This document shows, in pieces, positions 8,991 to 17,343 of a DNA stretch of 48,901 bases (its first letter is position 1; each line of letters starts with the position of its first letter). Below the pieces are notes generated by a model, which worked only from the letters and a program-made list of their open reading frames with translations, was not told the DNA's origin and made no database searches. This stretch comes from Chlamydiota bacterium. Lineage in GTDB: Bacteria; Auribacterota; JACPWU01. A program made the translations under genes and the position numbers. The stretch lies in NCBI GenBank assembly GCA_016178055.1, contig JACOUC010000069.1, positions 1-48,901 of the forward strand, in the 5' to 3' direction.

Positions 8991-9989
8991 TCACCCCTTC
9001 TTAAGCTTAATGATCATTGCCTCAAGAACCCATTTCAAATTTGCACCCCGTTCAAGAAGAAGACGGGCCTCTTCCACAGCCTTGACCCATTCAGGGAAAA
9101 GAACCAAATTCTTTTTCTTTTCCAAATAAACCCTTGCCCAAACCAGGATAAATCGCAACATTTCTTTGATCGATCGAGTCTTTTCTCCCGCTAAAAACGT
9201 CTTTTTTTCTTCTTCCAATTTCTTTTTTAATGAGGAATCATCTGTTTCAATTTTTTCTTCATCCCACTTCGTCTCTATTGCTTCCAATCCATCTTCTATT
9301 CTATGAACCATCTCCTCTACTTGAGCAAAAAGGGTAATCCATGAACCTTCCATCGCATGTTTCAAAGATTGAATCAGTAACTTTAGGCCCTTCCATTTTT
9401 CTTGTTCAACAAGACTTAGAGCTTTTTCAGGATTACTTTTAGAAAATTCCCTCAACACTTCAAAAAGACCTTCATCTCCATCACATCCCTGAAGCATTTC
9501 ACGAGGAAAATTCCCTTTCACCCCTTCCATTCTCACCCCTTGACATCTGGACTGAAGCGTGGGAAGAACATCCTCAAGCTCTTCCGTCAGCAAAATAAAA
9601 AAAGTTTTATCAGGCGGTTCCTCTAAAATTTTCAAGAGTGCATTGGCTGCAGTGGGATGAAGGCGGTCCGACTCTTGAATCACCTGAACTTTAACCCTTC
9701 CTTCAAAAGGCTTATAAGAAGCCTCTTTCTGCAACTGTTTTACATCCTCGATCCGTATCACCCGAAGGGCCCCTTGAGGAACCCAAAATTGCACATCAGG
9801 ATGAATCTTTTTGGAAATTTTCTGGCACGCTGAACAGGTATTGCAAGGACCGTTCTCAGTAAAGTAAAGACACTGAAGGGCCCGTGCCATCCAGCTCGCA
9901 CAATCTATCTGAGTCTCCAGATCAGAACCGTAAAAAAGATAAGCATGAGCTACCCGGTGATTCAAAATAGCCTGCTTTAACGTAGTCAC
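8991..9989 (-). CDS. holB: DNA polymerase III delta' subunit (clamp-loader)
   Basis: Clamp-loader AAA+ subunit. The N-terminus AHAYLFYG is followed by a zinc module with four cysteines spaced CLYFTENGPCNTCSAC. Then come VIQESDRLHPTAANALLKILEEPP (sensor region, classical delta'/tau signature) and the SRC motif (LQSRCQGV). Length 332 is normal. The Walker A is degenerate, as usual for delta'. The GTG start lies at the edge of a heptad array, so the start codon itself may be repeat-derived. It follows tmk, the usual order. Confidence 0.9.
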   Translation of the reverse strand: MTTLKQAILNHRVAHAYLFYGSDLETQIDCASWMARALQCLYFTENGPCNTCSACQKISKKIHPDVQFWVPQGALRVIRIEDVKQLQKEASYKPFEGRVKVQVIQESDRLHPTAANALLKILEEPPDKTFFILLTEELEDVLPTLQSRCQGVRMEGVKGNFPREMLQGCDGDEGLFEVLREFSKSNPEKALSLVEQEKWKGLKLLIQSLKHAMEGSWITLFAQVEEMVHRIEDGLEAIETKWDEEKIETDDSSLKKKLEEEKKTFLAGEKTRSIKEMLRFILVWARVYLEKKKNLVLFPEWVKAVEEARLLLERGANLKWVLEAMIIKLKKG

Positions 9990-10054
9990 CCGTCACCTGT
10001 CTCCGGTCGCCGGTCACCGGTCACTGGAGACCAGAGACAGGTAACGGGCGACAG
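9985..10054. repeat. Heptad array with inverted arms, GTCACCG family
   Basis: About ten 7-base units in the tmk-holB gap. The left six are of GTCACCG/GTCTCCG type and the right four (GAGACCA, GAGACAG, GTAACGG, GCGACAG) are largely complementary, so the array can fold back on itself. It touches the holB start codon. A related array is at 23474. Confidence 0.85.
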
Positions 10055-10063
10055 TTAAAATAA

Positions 10064-10705
10064 TCACTTACTCTTTAATAAAGTTTCAAGATAACCCATC
10101 GCCTCTTTCCTAACCTCTCCAAAACCTTGGCTTGCATCAATGACACGAAATCGTCTCGGATTCTTCTTTGCCAAATCTAAAAACCCCCGCCTCAAGCGAT
10201 CATGAAAAACGATTTTCTCTGATTCAATCCGATCTTGATGCCCCCGAGCCTTCCATACTCGAGGCAATCCCTTGCGAGGAGAAATATCCAGCAACAAAGT
10301 AAGATCAGGCGTCAGTCCTCTTGCCGCAATTTGATTTAATTGTTGAACCATTTTAAAATCAAAACCACGTCCATAACCCTGATAAGCCGTCGTAGAATCA
10401 TAGAATCGGCAGCACAAAACAATTTTACCTTGATTAAACAAAGGTAAAATGACCTCTTCAACATGCTGAGCTCGATCAGCCTCAAAAAGGAAAAGTTCTG
10501 CTAAAGGGCTTACTTTTCCCTCCTGAGATGAATGAAGTAAAATTTTTCTCAGCTCTTTTCCGAGTGAGCTAGCCCCTGGCTCATGCGTGAGAAAAACAGG
10601 ATGTCCCTTTTTTTTCAAGAGACGATGAAGTTCCTTTGATAAGGTTGTCTTACCACTCCCCTCAGGCCCTTCAATGGTGATTAAAAATCCCTTCTTCCCT
10701 TTCAC
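10064..10705 (-). CDS. tmk: Thymidylate kinase
   Basis: Phosphorylates dTMP to dTDP. The P-loop IEGPEGSGKTT is at residues 11-21, the DRx motif is in FEADRAQHV, and the substrate/lid region is DSTTAYQGYGRG. Length 213 is typical. The start is GTG with TGGAGT upstream. It heads the tmk-holB-ricT-metG-tatD string. Confidence 0.94.
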   Translation of the reverse strand: MKGKKGFLITIEGPEGSGKTTLSKELHRLLKKKGHPVFLTHEPGASSLGKELRKILLHSSQEGKVSPLAELFLFEADRAQHVEEVILPLFNQGKIVLCCRFYDSTTAYQGYGRGFDFKMVQQLNQIAARGLTPDLTLLLDISPRKGLPRVWKARGHQDRIESEKIVFHDRLRRGFLDLAKKNPRRFRVIDASQGFGEVRKEAMGYLETLLKSK

Positions 10706-10738
10706 GCGATATACTCCAGTATTGCGATATCAATCCTC

Positions 10739-12211
10739 TTATCCCTTAATCCCTGGACCCTGACTCCCAATAATTTTCACTCCATCCTTCTCATCCTGAA
10801 TTTCTAACCCGCGTTCTCGAAGACCCAGACGAATCTCGTCCGCCAACTTCCAAAGTTTCTGATGCCTTGCATTCTCACGGGCCTTTACCAAATATTCAAC
10901 TTCCTCTTGTTTCAAAAGAGATTGAGCCAATAATTCATTGACCCGACCTTCTTCAAAAGGAATCTCTGAACAAATTTTTTGGAACCGACCTGTATCAATC
11001 TTTAAACCTAAAAGATCGACCATCATCGTAATCGCTTGATAATCCTCAGAGGTCGATTTCACTTCAGCTCCCCGATCTAAACTTTGATTAATTTGGGCCA
11101 AAACTCTAAAAAGAACGCCCAGGGCCTTGGGCGTATTAAAATCATCTTCCATGGCTTCACGAAATAGCGAAACCCATTTTTCTACCCCGGGAGATTCTTT
11201 CGAAGCCTTAACTTGCCCCTTTAATTTTTCCTCAACCCTTGAAATCGTAGATTCAATTCTCTCAAGGGCCTGCCTTGCCTCATTGAGAGATTCAAAAGAA
11301 AAATCCATCGGGGTGCGGTAATGTTTTGAAAGCAAAAAAAAGCGAATGACCCGTGCTGGATGGGTCTTCAAAAGTTCTCTCAGGATGAAAACATTTCCCA
11401 ATGATTTACTCATCTTCGTCTTATCAATCATGATCATTTCATTATGAATCCAATAGCGAGCAAAGGATCTTCCCGTAGAAGCCTCTGACTGGGCAATTTC
11501 ATTTTCATGATGAGGGAAAATAAGATCACTTCCCCCTCCATGAATATCAAAACTGGCCCCGAGATGCTTCACACTCATGGCGGAACACTCAATATGCCAT
11601 CCGGGACGGCCCTTTCCCCAAGGACTCTCCCAGAAAGGTTCTTCGGGTTTTGCTGCCTTCCAAAGTGCAAAATCTTCTGGATGATTCTTTTTCTCGTCAG
11701 GATTAATTCTAAAACCTGAGCGCATCTCTTCTAAAGTTCTACGAGAAAGTTTTCCATAAGAAAGAAATTTCGTAACCTCAAAATAGACATCCCCTCCCAC
11801 TTGATAGGCATAGTTTTTCTTGATTAAGCCATCAATCATTTCAATCATCTCTTGAATATGCCCTGTCGCCAAAGGTTGAGAGGTGGGTTTTAATATATTC
11901 AGCATGCCCATCTCTTCAGAATATTCTTCAATATATTTTTGAGTTAAAGTCTTATAATCTAATTCTAATTCATGACTTCGTTTAATAATTTTGTCATCAA
12001 TATCCGTAAAATTACGCACATAATTGACTTCAAAACCTAAGGCCTTTAAAAATCGATAAATGACATCAAAGACGACCGCAGCACGGGCATGACCCATGTG
12101 GCAGGAATCATAAACTGTAACGCCGCAAACATACATTTTCACCTTCCCAGGCTCCAATGGAGTAAAAAGCCCTTTCTCACGCGTTAAGGTATTGTAAATT
12201 TTAAGGGACAT
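10739..12211 (-). CDS. cysS: Cysteinyl-tRNA synthetase
   Basis: Class I synthetase charging tRNA-Cys. HIGH motif is HMGH at residues 38-41, preceded by the zinc cysteine in YVCGVTVYD. HIECSAMS and the zinc ligands follow, then KTKMSKSLGN (KMSKS). The C-terminal DALR-type helical domain is present. 490 residues is slightly longer than usual. AGGAG lies eight bases before the ATG. It follows gltX directly, as in Firmicutes (gltX...cysS). Confidence 0.95.
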   Translation of the reverse strand: MSLKIYNTLTREKGLFTPLEPGKVKMYVCGVTVYDSCHMGHARAAVVFDVIYRFLKALGFEVNYVRNFTDIDDKIIKRSHELELDYKTLTQKYIEEYSEEMGMLNILKPTSQPLATGHIQEMIEMIDGLIKKNYAYQVGGDVYFEVTKFLSYGKLSRRTLEEMRSGFRINPDEKKNHPEDFALWKAAKPEEPFWESPWGKGRPGWHIECSAMSVKHLGASFDIHGGGSDLIFPHHENEIAQSEASTGRSFARYWIHNEMIMIDKTKMSKSLGNVFILRELLKTHPARVIRFFLLSKHYRTPMDFSFESLNEARQALERIESTISRVEEKLKGQVKASKESPGVEKWVSLFREAMEDDFNTPKALGVLFRVLAQINQSLDRGAEVKSTSEDYQAITMMVDLLGLKIDTGRFQKICSEIPFEEGRVNELLAQSLLKQEEVEYLVKARENARHQKLWKLADEIRLGLRERGLEIQDEKDGVKIIGSQGPGIKG

Positions 12212-12227
12212 ATTTTAAACTCCTAAG

Positions 12228-12330
12228 TCAAAAATCAAAAACCAAAATGACATATTAAAATTTAAAATGCACCCAAGTCATTGCGTGCAAAAAATTTTGA
12301 TTTTTGATTTGTCATTTTGATTTTTGTCAT
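12228..12330. repeat. Inverted heptad element, AAAATCAAAATGACA family
   Basis: AT-rich element in the gltX-cysS gap. The left arm is AAAAATC/AAAATGA-type units ending in AAAATGACA, with a central spacer, then a complementary right arm (TGTCATTTTGAT). Units are mostly 7 bases with occasional 6. Close relatives are at 33377, 39531, 43703 and 45721, with a half copy at 41981. Confidence 0.8.
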
Positions 12331-12372
12331 CATGAACTTTCAGTCCAGCCAAGTGGATAAAAATAAAGAACA

Positions 12373-14235
12373 TTATTGTACATTTTTTCTATTTTCATGA
12401 CTGATTTTTGATATCTCTTCCACTCTCGTTAGAGCCTTTCTAAGTCTTCTTATCACTTCATCCTTCCCCATCACCGGGCACACATCCTTTAACTCAGGCC
12501 CATGAGGATGACCTGTTAAAACCAGACGAAAAAGAGGATAAAATTCCTGACCTGACACTTCGAGTGCTTTCTGACAAAGAGAAAGGGATTTTACAGGGAA
12601 AGCCTCTTCGGTCCAGTCCTTTTCTAAAGCGTCCAAAATCCCTTTAAGAATTTTCCCTGCTGCTTCTGAGGATAACGCATTCTTAATAACCTCTGCCTCA
12701 AGAGAAGGGGGATTCAGAAAAACTTCCAGCTCTTTCATTAACTCTTGAAGAGTTCCTGTACGTTCTCTCAACAATTCAACCTTGCCATAAATTGTATCAA
12801 GAGAAATATTTTTTAAAATTTCAGGGAAAAATTTTTGCAAATGATGTGATACATCTTTAACTGAAATTTTTCTCAGATGCTGAGATCCCACCCAATGCAA
12901 CTTCTGGGGATTAAAAATTGCACTGGACTTCACAATCCTTTCAATCGAAAATTTTTGAACCAATTCTTCAAGCGAAAAAATTTCCTGATCATCTCCACTG
13001 GACCAACCCAAGAGAGTTAAGTAATTTAAAAGAGCCTCTGGCAAAAATCCCTCCTGATTATAAAAACCTACAGAGGTCGCCCCATGCCGCTTTGAGAGAC
13101 GTGTTCCATCGGGTCCCATAATCATTGAAAGATGGGCAAACTGAGGAACGTCAAAACCCATCGCTTGAAAAAGAAGAATATGTCGAGGGGTATTCGACAA
13201 ATGATCTTCACCCCGAATCACATGACTCACTTTCATGAGACCATCATCCACCGCCACAGCAAAATGAAAAGTTGGAAACCCGTCTGATTTAAAAATGACA
13301 AAATCCCCAAAAAGAGCCGTATCAAAAATGACCTCACCCCGAACTAAATCCTGAATTTTAACCTTCTGGGGTTCTACCTTAAAACGTACAACAGACTTTC
13401 GGCCTTCACGCTCATAATTTTTCTTCTCTTCCTCAGTCAAAAATCGGCATCGATTATCATAACGAGGAGGAATACCCTTCGCTTGCGCATCCAGCCGACG
13501 AGCTTCAAGCTCTTCCTGCGAACAGTAGCAGGAATAGATAAGTCCCTTCTCTTCTAAACGTTTGGCATGAGCCTTATAAATTTCCAACCGCTCGGATTGT
13601 AAATAAGGGCCATAGCTCCCTCCAACCTCCGGGCCCTCATCCCAATCCAACCCCAACCAGCGCAAATCTTTCATGAGCAGTTGAGTATATTCAGCCTTTG
13701 ATCGCTCTTGATCCGTATCTTCAATTCTCAAAATAAAAGTCCCTCTCATTTTTCGGGCAAAAAGCCAATTAAAAATAGCTGTTCTGGCATTCCCCAAATG
13801 GAGCTCCCCTGTCGGACTGGGGGCAAATCGAACACGAACTTTTTCCTGATTTATAATCACAGAAGATAAAAATTTTTCTATCGTTTCTACAAATATTTCA
13901 GCATCCGTAACATCTTGACGAGCATCATCTTCCATGGAAGCAGGCAAAAAATCATAGTCACCGCTTTGACGATCTTCAAAGAGACGAGTAAGTAATTTTG
14001 TAAATTCCGGAGGAAAAACACCTGCATGAACAAAATTCTTATTAAAAGCTCCGATGACCTGGGCATGGCTCGAATACGTTTCACCACCTGACAACAGCAC
14101 AGCACTCACTGCATGAAAAGCAGCATAATATGCACGCGATGCAGCATCACCCCAAGCACCACCTTCCAGCAAAATTCTAGCCGCACGAATCTTCTCATGC
14201 GCCTGAATCAACATCGATTTTATTTCGGCCTTCAC
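12373..14235 (-). CDS. gltX: HEPN domain fused to glutamyl-tRNA synthetase (predicted HEPN-GluRS)
   Basis: One uninterrupted frame carries an N-terminal HEPN domain (residues 1-125) and a complete class I glutamyl-tRNA synthetase (about 126-620). HEPN signature is SRAYYAAFHAV with Arg34 and His41 (R-x6-H, the RNase-type HEPN motif). GluRS motifs: FAPSPTGELHLGN (HIGH region, 138-150), RIEDTDQER, and RLSKRHG (KMSKS region, about 379-385). The GTG at 14235 is chosen because it overlaps the antitoxin stop as GTGA and has GGGAGGGTG upstream. A second GTG at 13860 (residue 126) could start GluRS alone, though it has no obvious ribosome binding site. GluRS is expected to be essential, so either the fusion works or internal initiation supplies the enzyme. 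A 50-bp repeat of the gltX 5' end lies upstream, which shows the HEPN/MNT module was inserted here. Confidence 0.85.
   Translation of the reverse strand: MKAEIKSMLIQAHEKIRAARILLEGGAWGDAASRAYYAAFHAVSAVLLSGGETYSSHAQVIGAFNKNFVHAGVFPPEFTKLLTRLFEDRQSGDYDFLPASMEDDARQDVTDAEIFVETIEKFLSSVIINQEKVRVRFAPSPTGELHLGNARTAIFNWLFARKMRGTFILRIEDTDQERSKAEYTQLLMKDLRWLGLDWDEGPEVGGSYGPYLQSERLEIYKAHAKRLEEKGLIYSCYCSQEELEARRLDAQAKGIPPRYDNRCRFLTEEEKKNYEREGRKSVVRFKVEPQKVKIQDLVRGEVIFDTALFGDFVIFKSDGFPTFHFAVAVDDGLMKVSHVIRGEDHLSNTPRHILLFQAMGFDVPQFAHLSMIMGPDGTRLSKRHGATSVGFYNQEGFLPEALLNYLTLLGWSSGDDQEIFSLEELVQKFSIERIVKSSAIFNPQKLHWVGSQHLRKISVKDVSHHLQKFFPEILKNISLDTIYGKVELLRERTGTLQELMKELEVFLNPPSLEAEVIKNALSSEAAGKILKGILDALEKDWTEEAFPVKSLSLCQKALEVSGQEFYPLFRLVLTGHPHGPELKDVCPVMGKDEVIRRLRKALTRVEEISKISHENRKNVQ
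13789..13838. repeat. 50-bp direct repeat, copy inside gltX
   Basis: Covers the gltX codons for RVRFAPSPTGELHLGN. It matches positions 14579-14628 at 48 of 50 bases. Both differences fall at third codon positions and are silent. Together the copies bracket the MNT-HEPN module. Confidence 0.95.
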
Positions 14236-14537
14236 AAAACAACACCCTCCCTTGCAATGTTGATAGCCAAAGGAAATCCTTGGGTACTCTGCCACTCCTC
14301 CTCGCTTCGAAGGACTGAAGCAAAAAAAGCATCATAACGATCTAGCAGTTCACCTTCAATATCGAGAATGCTTGAACGAAGTTCTGGAGTCTTGTGATCC
14401 ACCACCACCAAGACATCATAATCGGAACCTTCACGAAAATCACCCCGTGCCCGAGACCCAAATAAAACCACCTGCTTCACACAAGATCCTAGCTTGCGTT
14501 TCAGCTCAGAAGCAAACTCTTGAATAACCTTTTCCAT
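14232..14537 (-). CDS. MNT-type nucleotidyltransferase (antitoxin partner of HEPN)
   Basis: Minimal nucleotidyltransferase of 101 residues. The active-site motif is LFGSRARGDFREGSDYDVLV (residues about 25-44): Gly-Ser followed by Asp-x-Asp. In characterised MNT-HEPN pairs the MNT protein blocks its HEPN RNase, in MntA-HepT by adding AMP; that mechanism is only a family expectation here. AATTGAGGGATT precedes the ATG. Its stop overlaps the GTG start of the HEPN-GluRS frame by four bases (GTGA), implying translational coupling. It lies between the two 50-bp gltX repeats. Confidence 0.88.
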   Translation of the reverse strand: MEKVIQEFASELKRKLGSCVKQVVLFGSRARGDFREGSDYDVLVVVDHKTPELRSSILDIEGELLDRYDAFFASVLRSEEEWQSTQGFPLAINIAREGVVL

Positions 14538-14572
14538 TTTTAATCCCTCAATTGGATTTTCAGCATTTGCCT

Positions 14573-14644
14573 TTAAGTATTCCCCAAATGGAGCTCCCCC
14601 GTCGGACTGGGAGCAAATCGAACACGAATCGAGTTTGTATTCAT
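14573..14644 (-). pseudogene. gltX 5' stub (original start, 23 codons)
   Basis: ATG at 14644 followed by NTNSIRVRFAPSPTGELHLG, then a stop after LGNT. It repeats the beginning of GluRS before the insertion point, with a start codon of its own, and is best read as the original gltX start left behind. If translated it would be a short leader peptide in front of the MNT gene. The reading frame is also open upstream into the broken membrane protein. Confidence 0.8.
14579..14628. repeat. 50-bp direct repeat, copy upstream of the MNT-HEPN module
   Basis: Partner of 13789-13838 in direct orientation, 740 bases away. Recombination between the two copies would remove the module exactly and rejoin the original ATG with full gltX. 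Confidence 0.95.
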
Positions 14645-15041
14645 AAGCCCCATATCATAAGGTAAACTCAAGAAATTTGCATGTGGATTTTTGAAACCTG
14701 CTACAAATACCTCATCTTCGATAAATAGGCATACAATCCATAAGCCAATCCCACCAATAAAACACCCAAGGCAAATGAAATGAAAAAATTCATCTTGAGC
14801 CAACGATTCAATAAAAAGGGTAAAAAAAAACCAGTGAAAGAGGGACAGCCACAAAAATAGAAGAAGCAAATTGATTAATCTTTTCCATGTTGCGAAATTC
14901 CGCATAAGAAAAAAAGAGGCCGATCATCGAAGTAAGGGGAAGAGCAATAATGAACCCCGCAAGGACGGGCCTTTTCCCTGCAAGCCAAGAGGTAAACGCA
15001 ATAATCACGCTCGACACAAGAATTTTGATAATGAAAAGCAT
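14645..15041 (-). pseudogene. Small multi-helix membrane protein with a frameshift at a T-run
   Basis: The first frame encodes 77 residues (MLFIIKILVSSVIIAFTSW..., PVLAGFIIALPLTSMIGLFF, then SIFVAVPLSLVFF) with about three membrane helices, then stops. At a run of nine T residues on the coding strand (about 14825), dropping one T continues into another hydrophobic helix (FFHFICLGCFIGGIGLWIV) and a charged tail. The full-length product would resemble small DUF3147-like membrane proteins of about 110-130 residues; that family name is a guess. The break may be genuine decay, programmed slippage, or a sequencing homopolymer error. Confidence 0.6.
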
Positions 15042-15115
15042 AAAATCTCCAAAATAGTTATTTATTTTGTCTAAGGGAATATCCTAATCGGCCCATTAAA
15101 TTTGGATCCCTTAAA

Positions 15116-17269
15116 TTAATTCAACTTAACCCATTTCAAATGATTGAGGACAACTCTAATTTCTCCATAAGAAGCACGTTCTCCCAGATCAGATTTTATA
15201 GGTGCAAGCCATTCTCCTCCGATCCGTTCGGCAGCATTCGTAATGAGGGCAATTTTTTCAGGCAAGACCAACTGTTCAACCTTAAGCGTTCCATCCAAAA
15301 CAAAATCTGCCAAATGACCTTCAATGGTCGAGGGGCTTAAGGACCTTTCCACAGCAATCGCTTGAATCGGTTTTCCGCTCTTAAACAAACGCAAAGTTTC
15401 TTGCTTGGTTAGGGACGGACCGGCAGAAGCATTGCTTTTTTTGGCAAAAGTTTCCTTACCCTTCTTCTCATGAATACGAGAAGCCAAATGATGTTCGTGG
15501 CAATAGGACTGAATCACTTCCAAAAAAATGGCTCCATACTGCTTGAGTTTTACTTCGCCGAAACCCGAAATCAACTTTAATTCATCTACGCTACTGGGTA
15601 AATAAGTAGAAAGCTCGATGAGCGTTGCATCTGAAAAGACAAGATAAGCGGGAACATTCGCTTTCCGAGCAAGATCCAAGCGCAAGGCTTTTAGAATATT
15701 AAAAAGGCCGGTTTCATGCGGAGTTTCAGACTCGGAGACACTTTGACGAGAGACAAATTTGATCAGCATCACTTTTTCCTCATTCCTCATCACTGACGCA
15801 CTTTTTGGAGTCAGTTTAAGCGTTGGATATTCGCCTTCCTGAGCGAGATACCCCATTTCGATCATTTCATGAAGCAAACTTCGCCATTCTTCTTTTGAAA
15901 GCAAGGCCCCGCTTGCGTACCCCTCCATTTTTTTATGCGGCTCTTTCATTTTGACAGACTTTGAACCCCGCAAAAAATCAATCACATAGTTAAGGCCGTA
16001 ACTCCCGCGCAGCCGAGTGACGGCAGCTAAAGCCTTTTGGGCATTATTAGTCCCATCGATCTTTTCATATTGGGTGAGGCATGCATCGCATGAAGCACAA
16101 TTTCCAGGATGACTCTCACCCAGATAATTAAGGAGATACTTTCGCCGGCAGGAAGTACGCAATTCACAAAACCGAGCCATTTGATTTAATTTTTGCGTAA
16201 GAATTTCCGTTTGTCTTGAATTTCCCTCAATCTGAGCAAAACTTTTCAATTTCATCACATCGCCTGGGCTATAAAAAAGAATCGCATCGCTCTTAAGCCC
16301 ATCACGACCCGCACGGCCTGTTTCCTGATAATAGCTCTCAATATTTTTGGGCATGTCCATGTGAATGACATATCGGACGTTTGATTTATCAATCCCCATT
16401 CCAAACGCAATGGTAGCGACAATGATTTTAATTTTGTCCTGGATAAACAAATCTTGATTTGCATCGCGAATGTCTTTACTCAGCCCCGCATGATAAGGTT
16501 TTACCAAAAAACCCTTTTTTTCAAGTTCTAGGGCTAAATCCTCAACGGATTGACGCGACAAAGCATAGATAATGCCTGAATCTGAACGGTGTTTATTTAG
16601 ATACTCTAACAATTTTTGACGGGCGTCCTGTTTACCCTCAACAAAATAATGAATATTTTTTCTGTCAAAACTCGAAATAAAAACTTTGGGCTGATTTAAA
16701 TTGAGCTTTTCTAAAATATCCTGCCTTGTCAAAACATCCGCTGTAGCAGTCAGGGCGATCACCGGCACAGCCGGAAAAGTGTGTTTCAAAACAGAGAGCC
16801 TTAAATATTCCGGACGAAAATCGTGTCCCCATTGTGAAATACAATGGGCTTCATCGACGGCAAAAAGAGAAACCTCAATGGATTGTAAAAATTCCAAAAA
16901 TTGAAACTCCCTCGCAAAAAATCGCTCCGGCGCCAAATAAAGAAGTTTGAGCTTTTTCTCTCGAACCGCAGAGAGAACTTTTGATTCTTCACTCCAAGTC
17001 AAAGTCGAGTTTAAGAAAGCCGCTGGAATACCGTTCAGCTTCAGGGCACTCACCTGATCCCTCATGAGAGCAATAAGCGGAGAAATCACAACCGTAAGAC
17101 CTGGAAAAATAAGTGTTGGGATCTGGAAACAAAGAGATTTCCCGCCACCCGTGGGCATCAGGGCAACCACATCTTTTTTTTGAAGTACCGCAGATATGAT
17201 TCTTTCCTGATCCAGACGAAATTCATCAAAACCAAAATGACTTTTTAAAACTGTTTTAACTTGGGACAT
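15116..17269 (-). CDS. recQ: ATP-dependent DNA helicase RecQ
   Basis: Superfamily 2 3'-5' helicase for recombination and replication-fork repair. Motif I PTGGGKS is at residues 39-45 and the DEAH box with [19 protein letters not shown] at 137-155. Motif VI is [12 protein letters not shown]. The RecQ zinc cluster has [11 protein letters not shown]...CASCDAC. A winged helix and an HRDC domain follow ([19 protein letters not shown]). The C-terminus adds a helix-turn-helix extension (about 630-717) also seen in Bacillus-type RecQ. 717 residues; complete. Lies in the ispF-gltX gap. Confidence 0.95.
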   Translation of the reverse strand: MSQVKTVLKSHFGFDEFRLDQERIISAVLQKKDVVALMPTGGGKSLCFQIPTLIFPGLTVVISPLIALMRDQVSALKLNGIPAAFLNSTLTWSEESKVLSAVREKKLKLLYLAPERFFAREFQFLEFLQSIEVSLFAVDEAHCISQWGHDFRPEYLRLSVLKHTFPAVPVIALTATADVLTRQDILEKLNLNQPKVFISSFDRKNIHYFVEGKQDARQKLLEYLNKHRSDSGIIYALSRQSVEDLALELEKKGFLVKPYHAGLSKDIRDANQDLFIQDKIKIIVATIAFGMGIDKSNVRYVIHMDMPKNIESYYQETGRAGRDGLKSDAILFYSPGDVMKLKSFAQIEGNSRQTEILTQKLNQMARFCELRTSCRRKYLLNYLGESHPGNCASCDACLTQYEKIDGTNNAQKALAAVTRLRGSYGLNYVIDFLRGSKSVKMKEPHKKMEGYASGALLSKEEWRSLLHEMIEMGYLAQEGEYPTLKLTPKSASVMRNEEKVMLIKFVSRQSVSESETPHETGLFNILKALRLDLARKANVPAYLVFSDATLIELSTYLPSSVDELKLISGFGEVKLKQYGAIFLEVIQSYCHEHHLASRIHEKKGKETFAKKSNASAGPSLTKQETLRLFKSGKPIQAIAVERSLSPSTIEGHLADFVLDGTLKVEQLVLPEKIALITNAAERIGGEWLAPIKSDLGERASYGEIRVVLNHLKWVKLN

Positions 17270-17343
17270 TGGGGTCTCTTAATCAACGTTCAAGCACACG
17301 CCAAACTTTGCGCGTCCTGGTAATGTTCATACACGAACTTGAA

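Noticed and set aside
8586-9194. Plus-strand frame of 202 codons over ricT and holB
   Set aside because: Overlaps conserved ends of two recognised genes in antisense; composition is biased by the opposite-strand codons.
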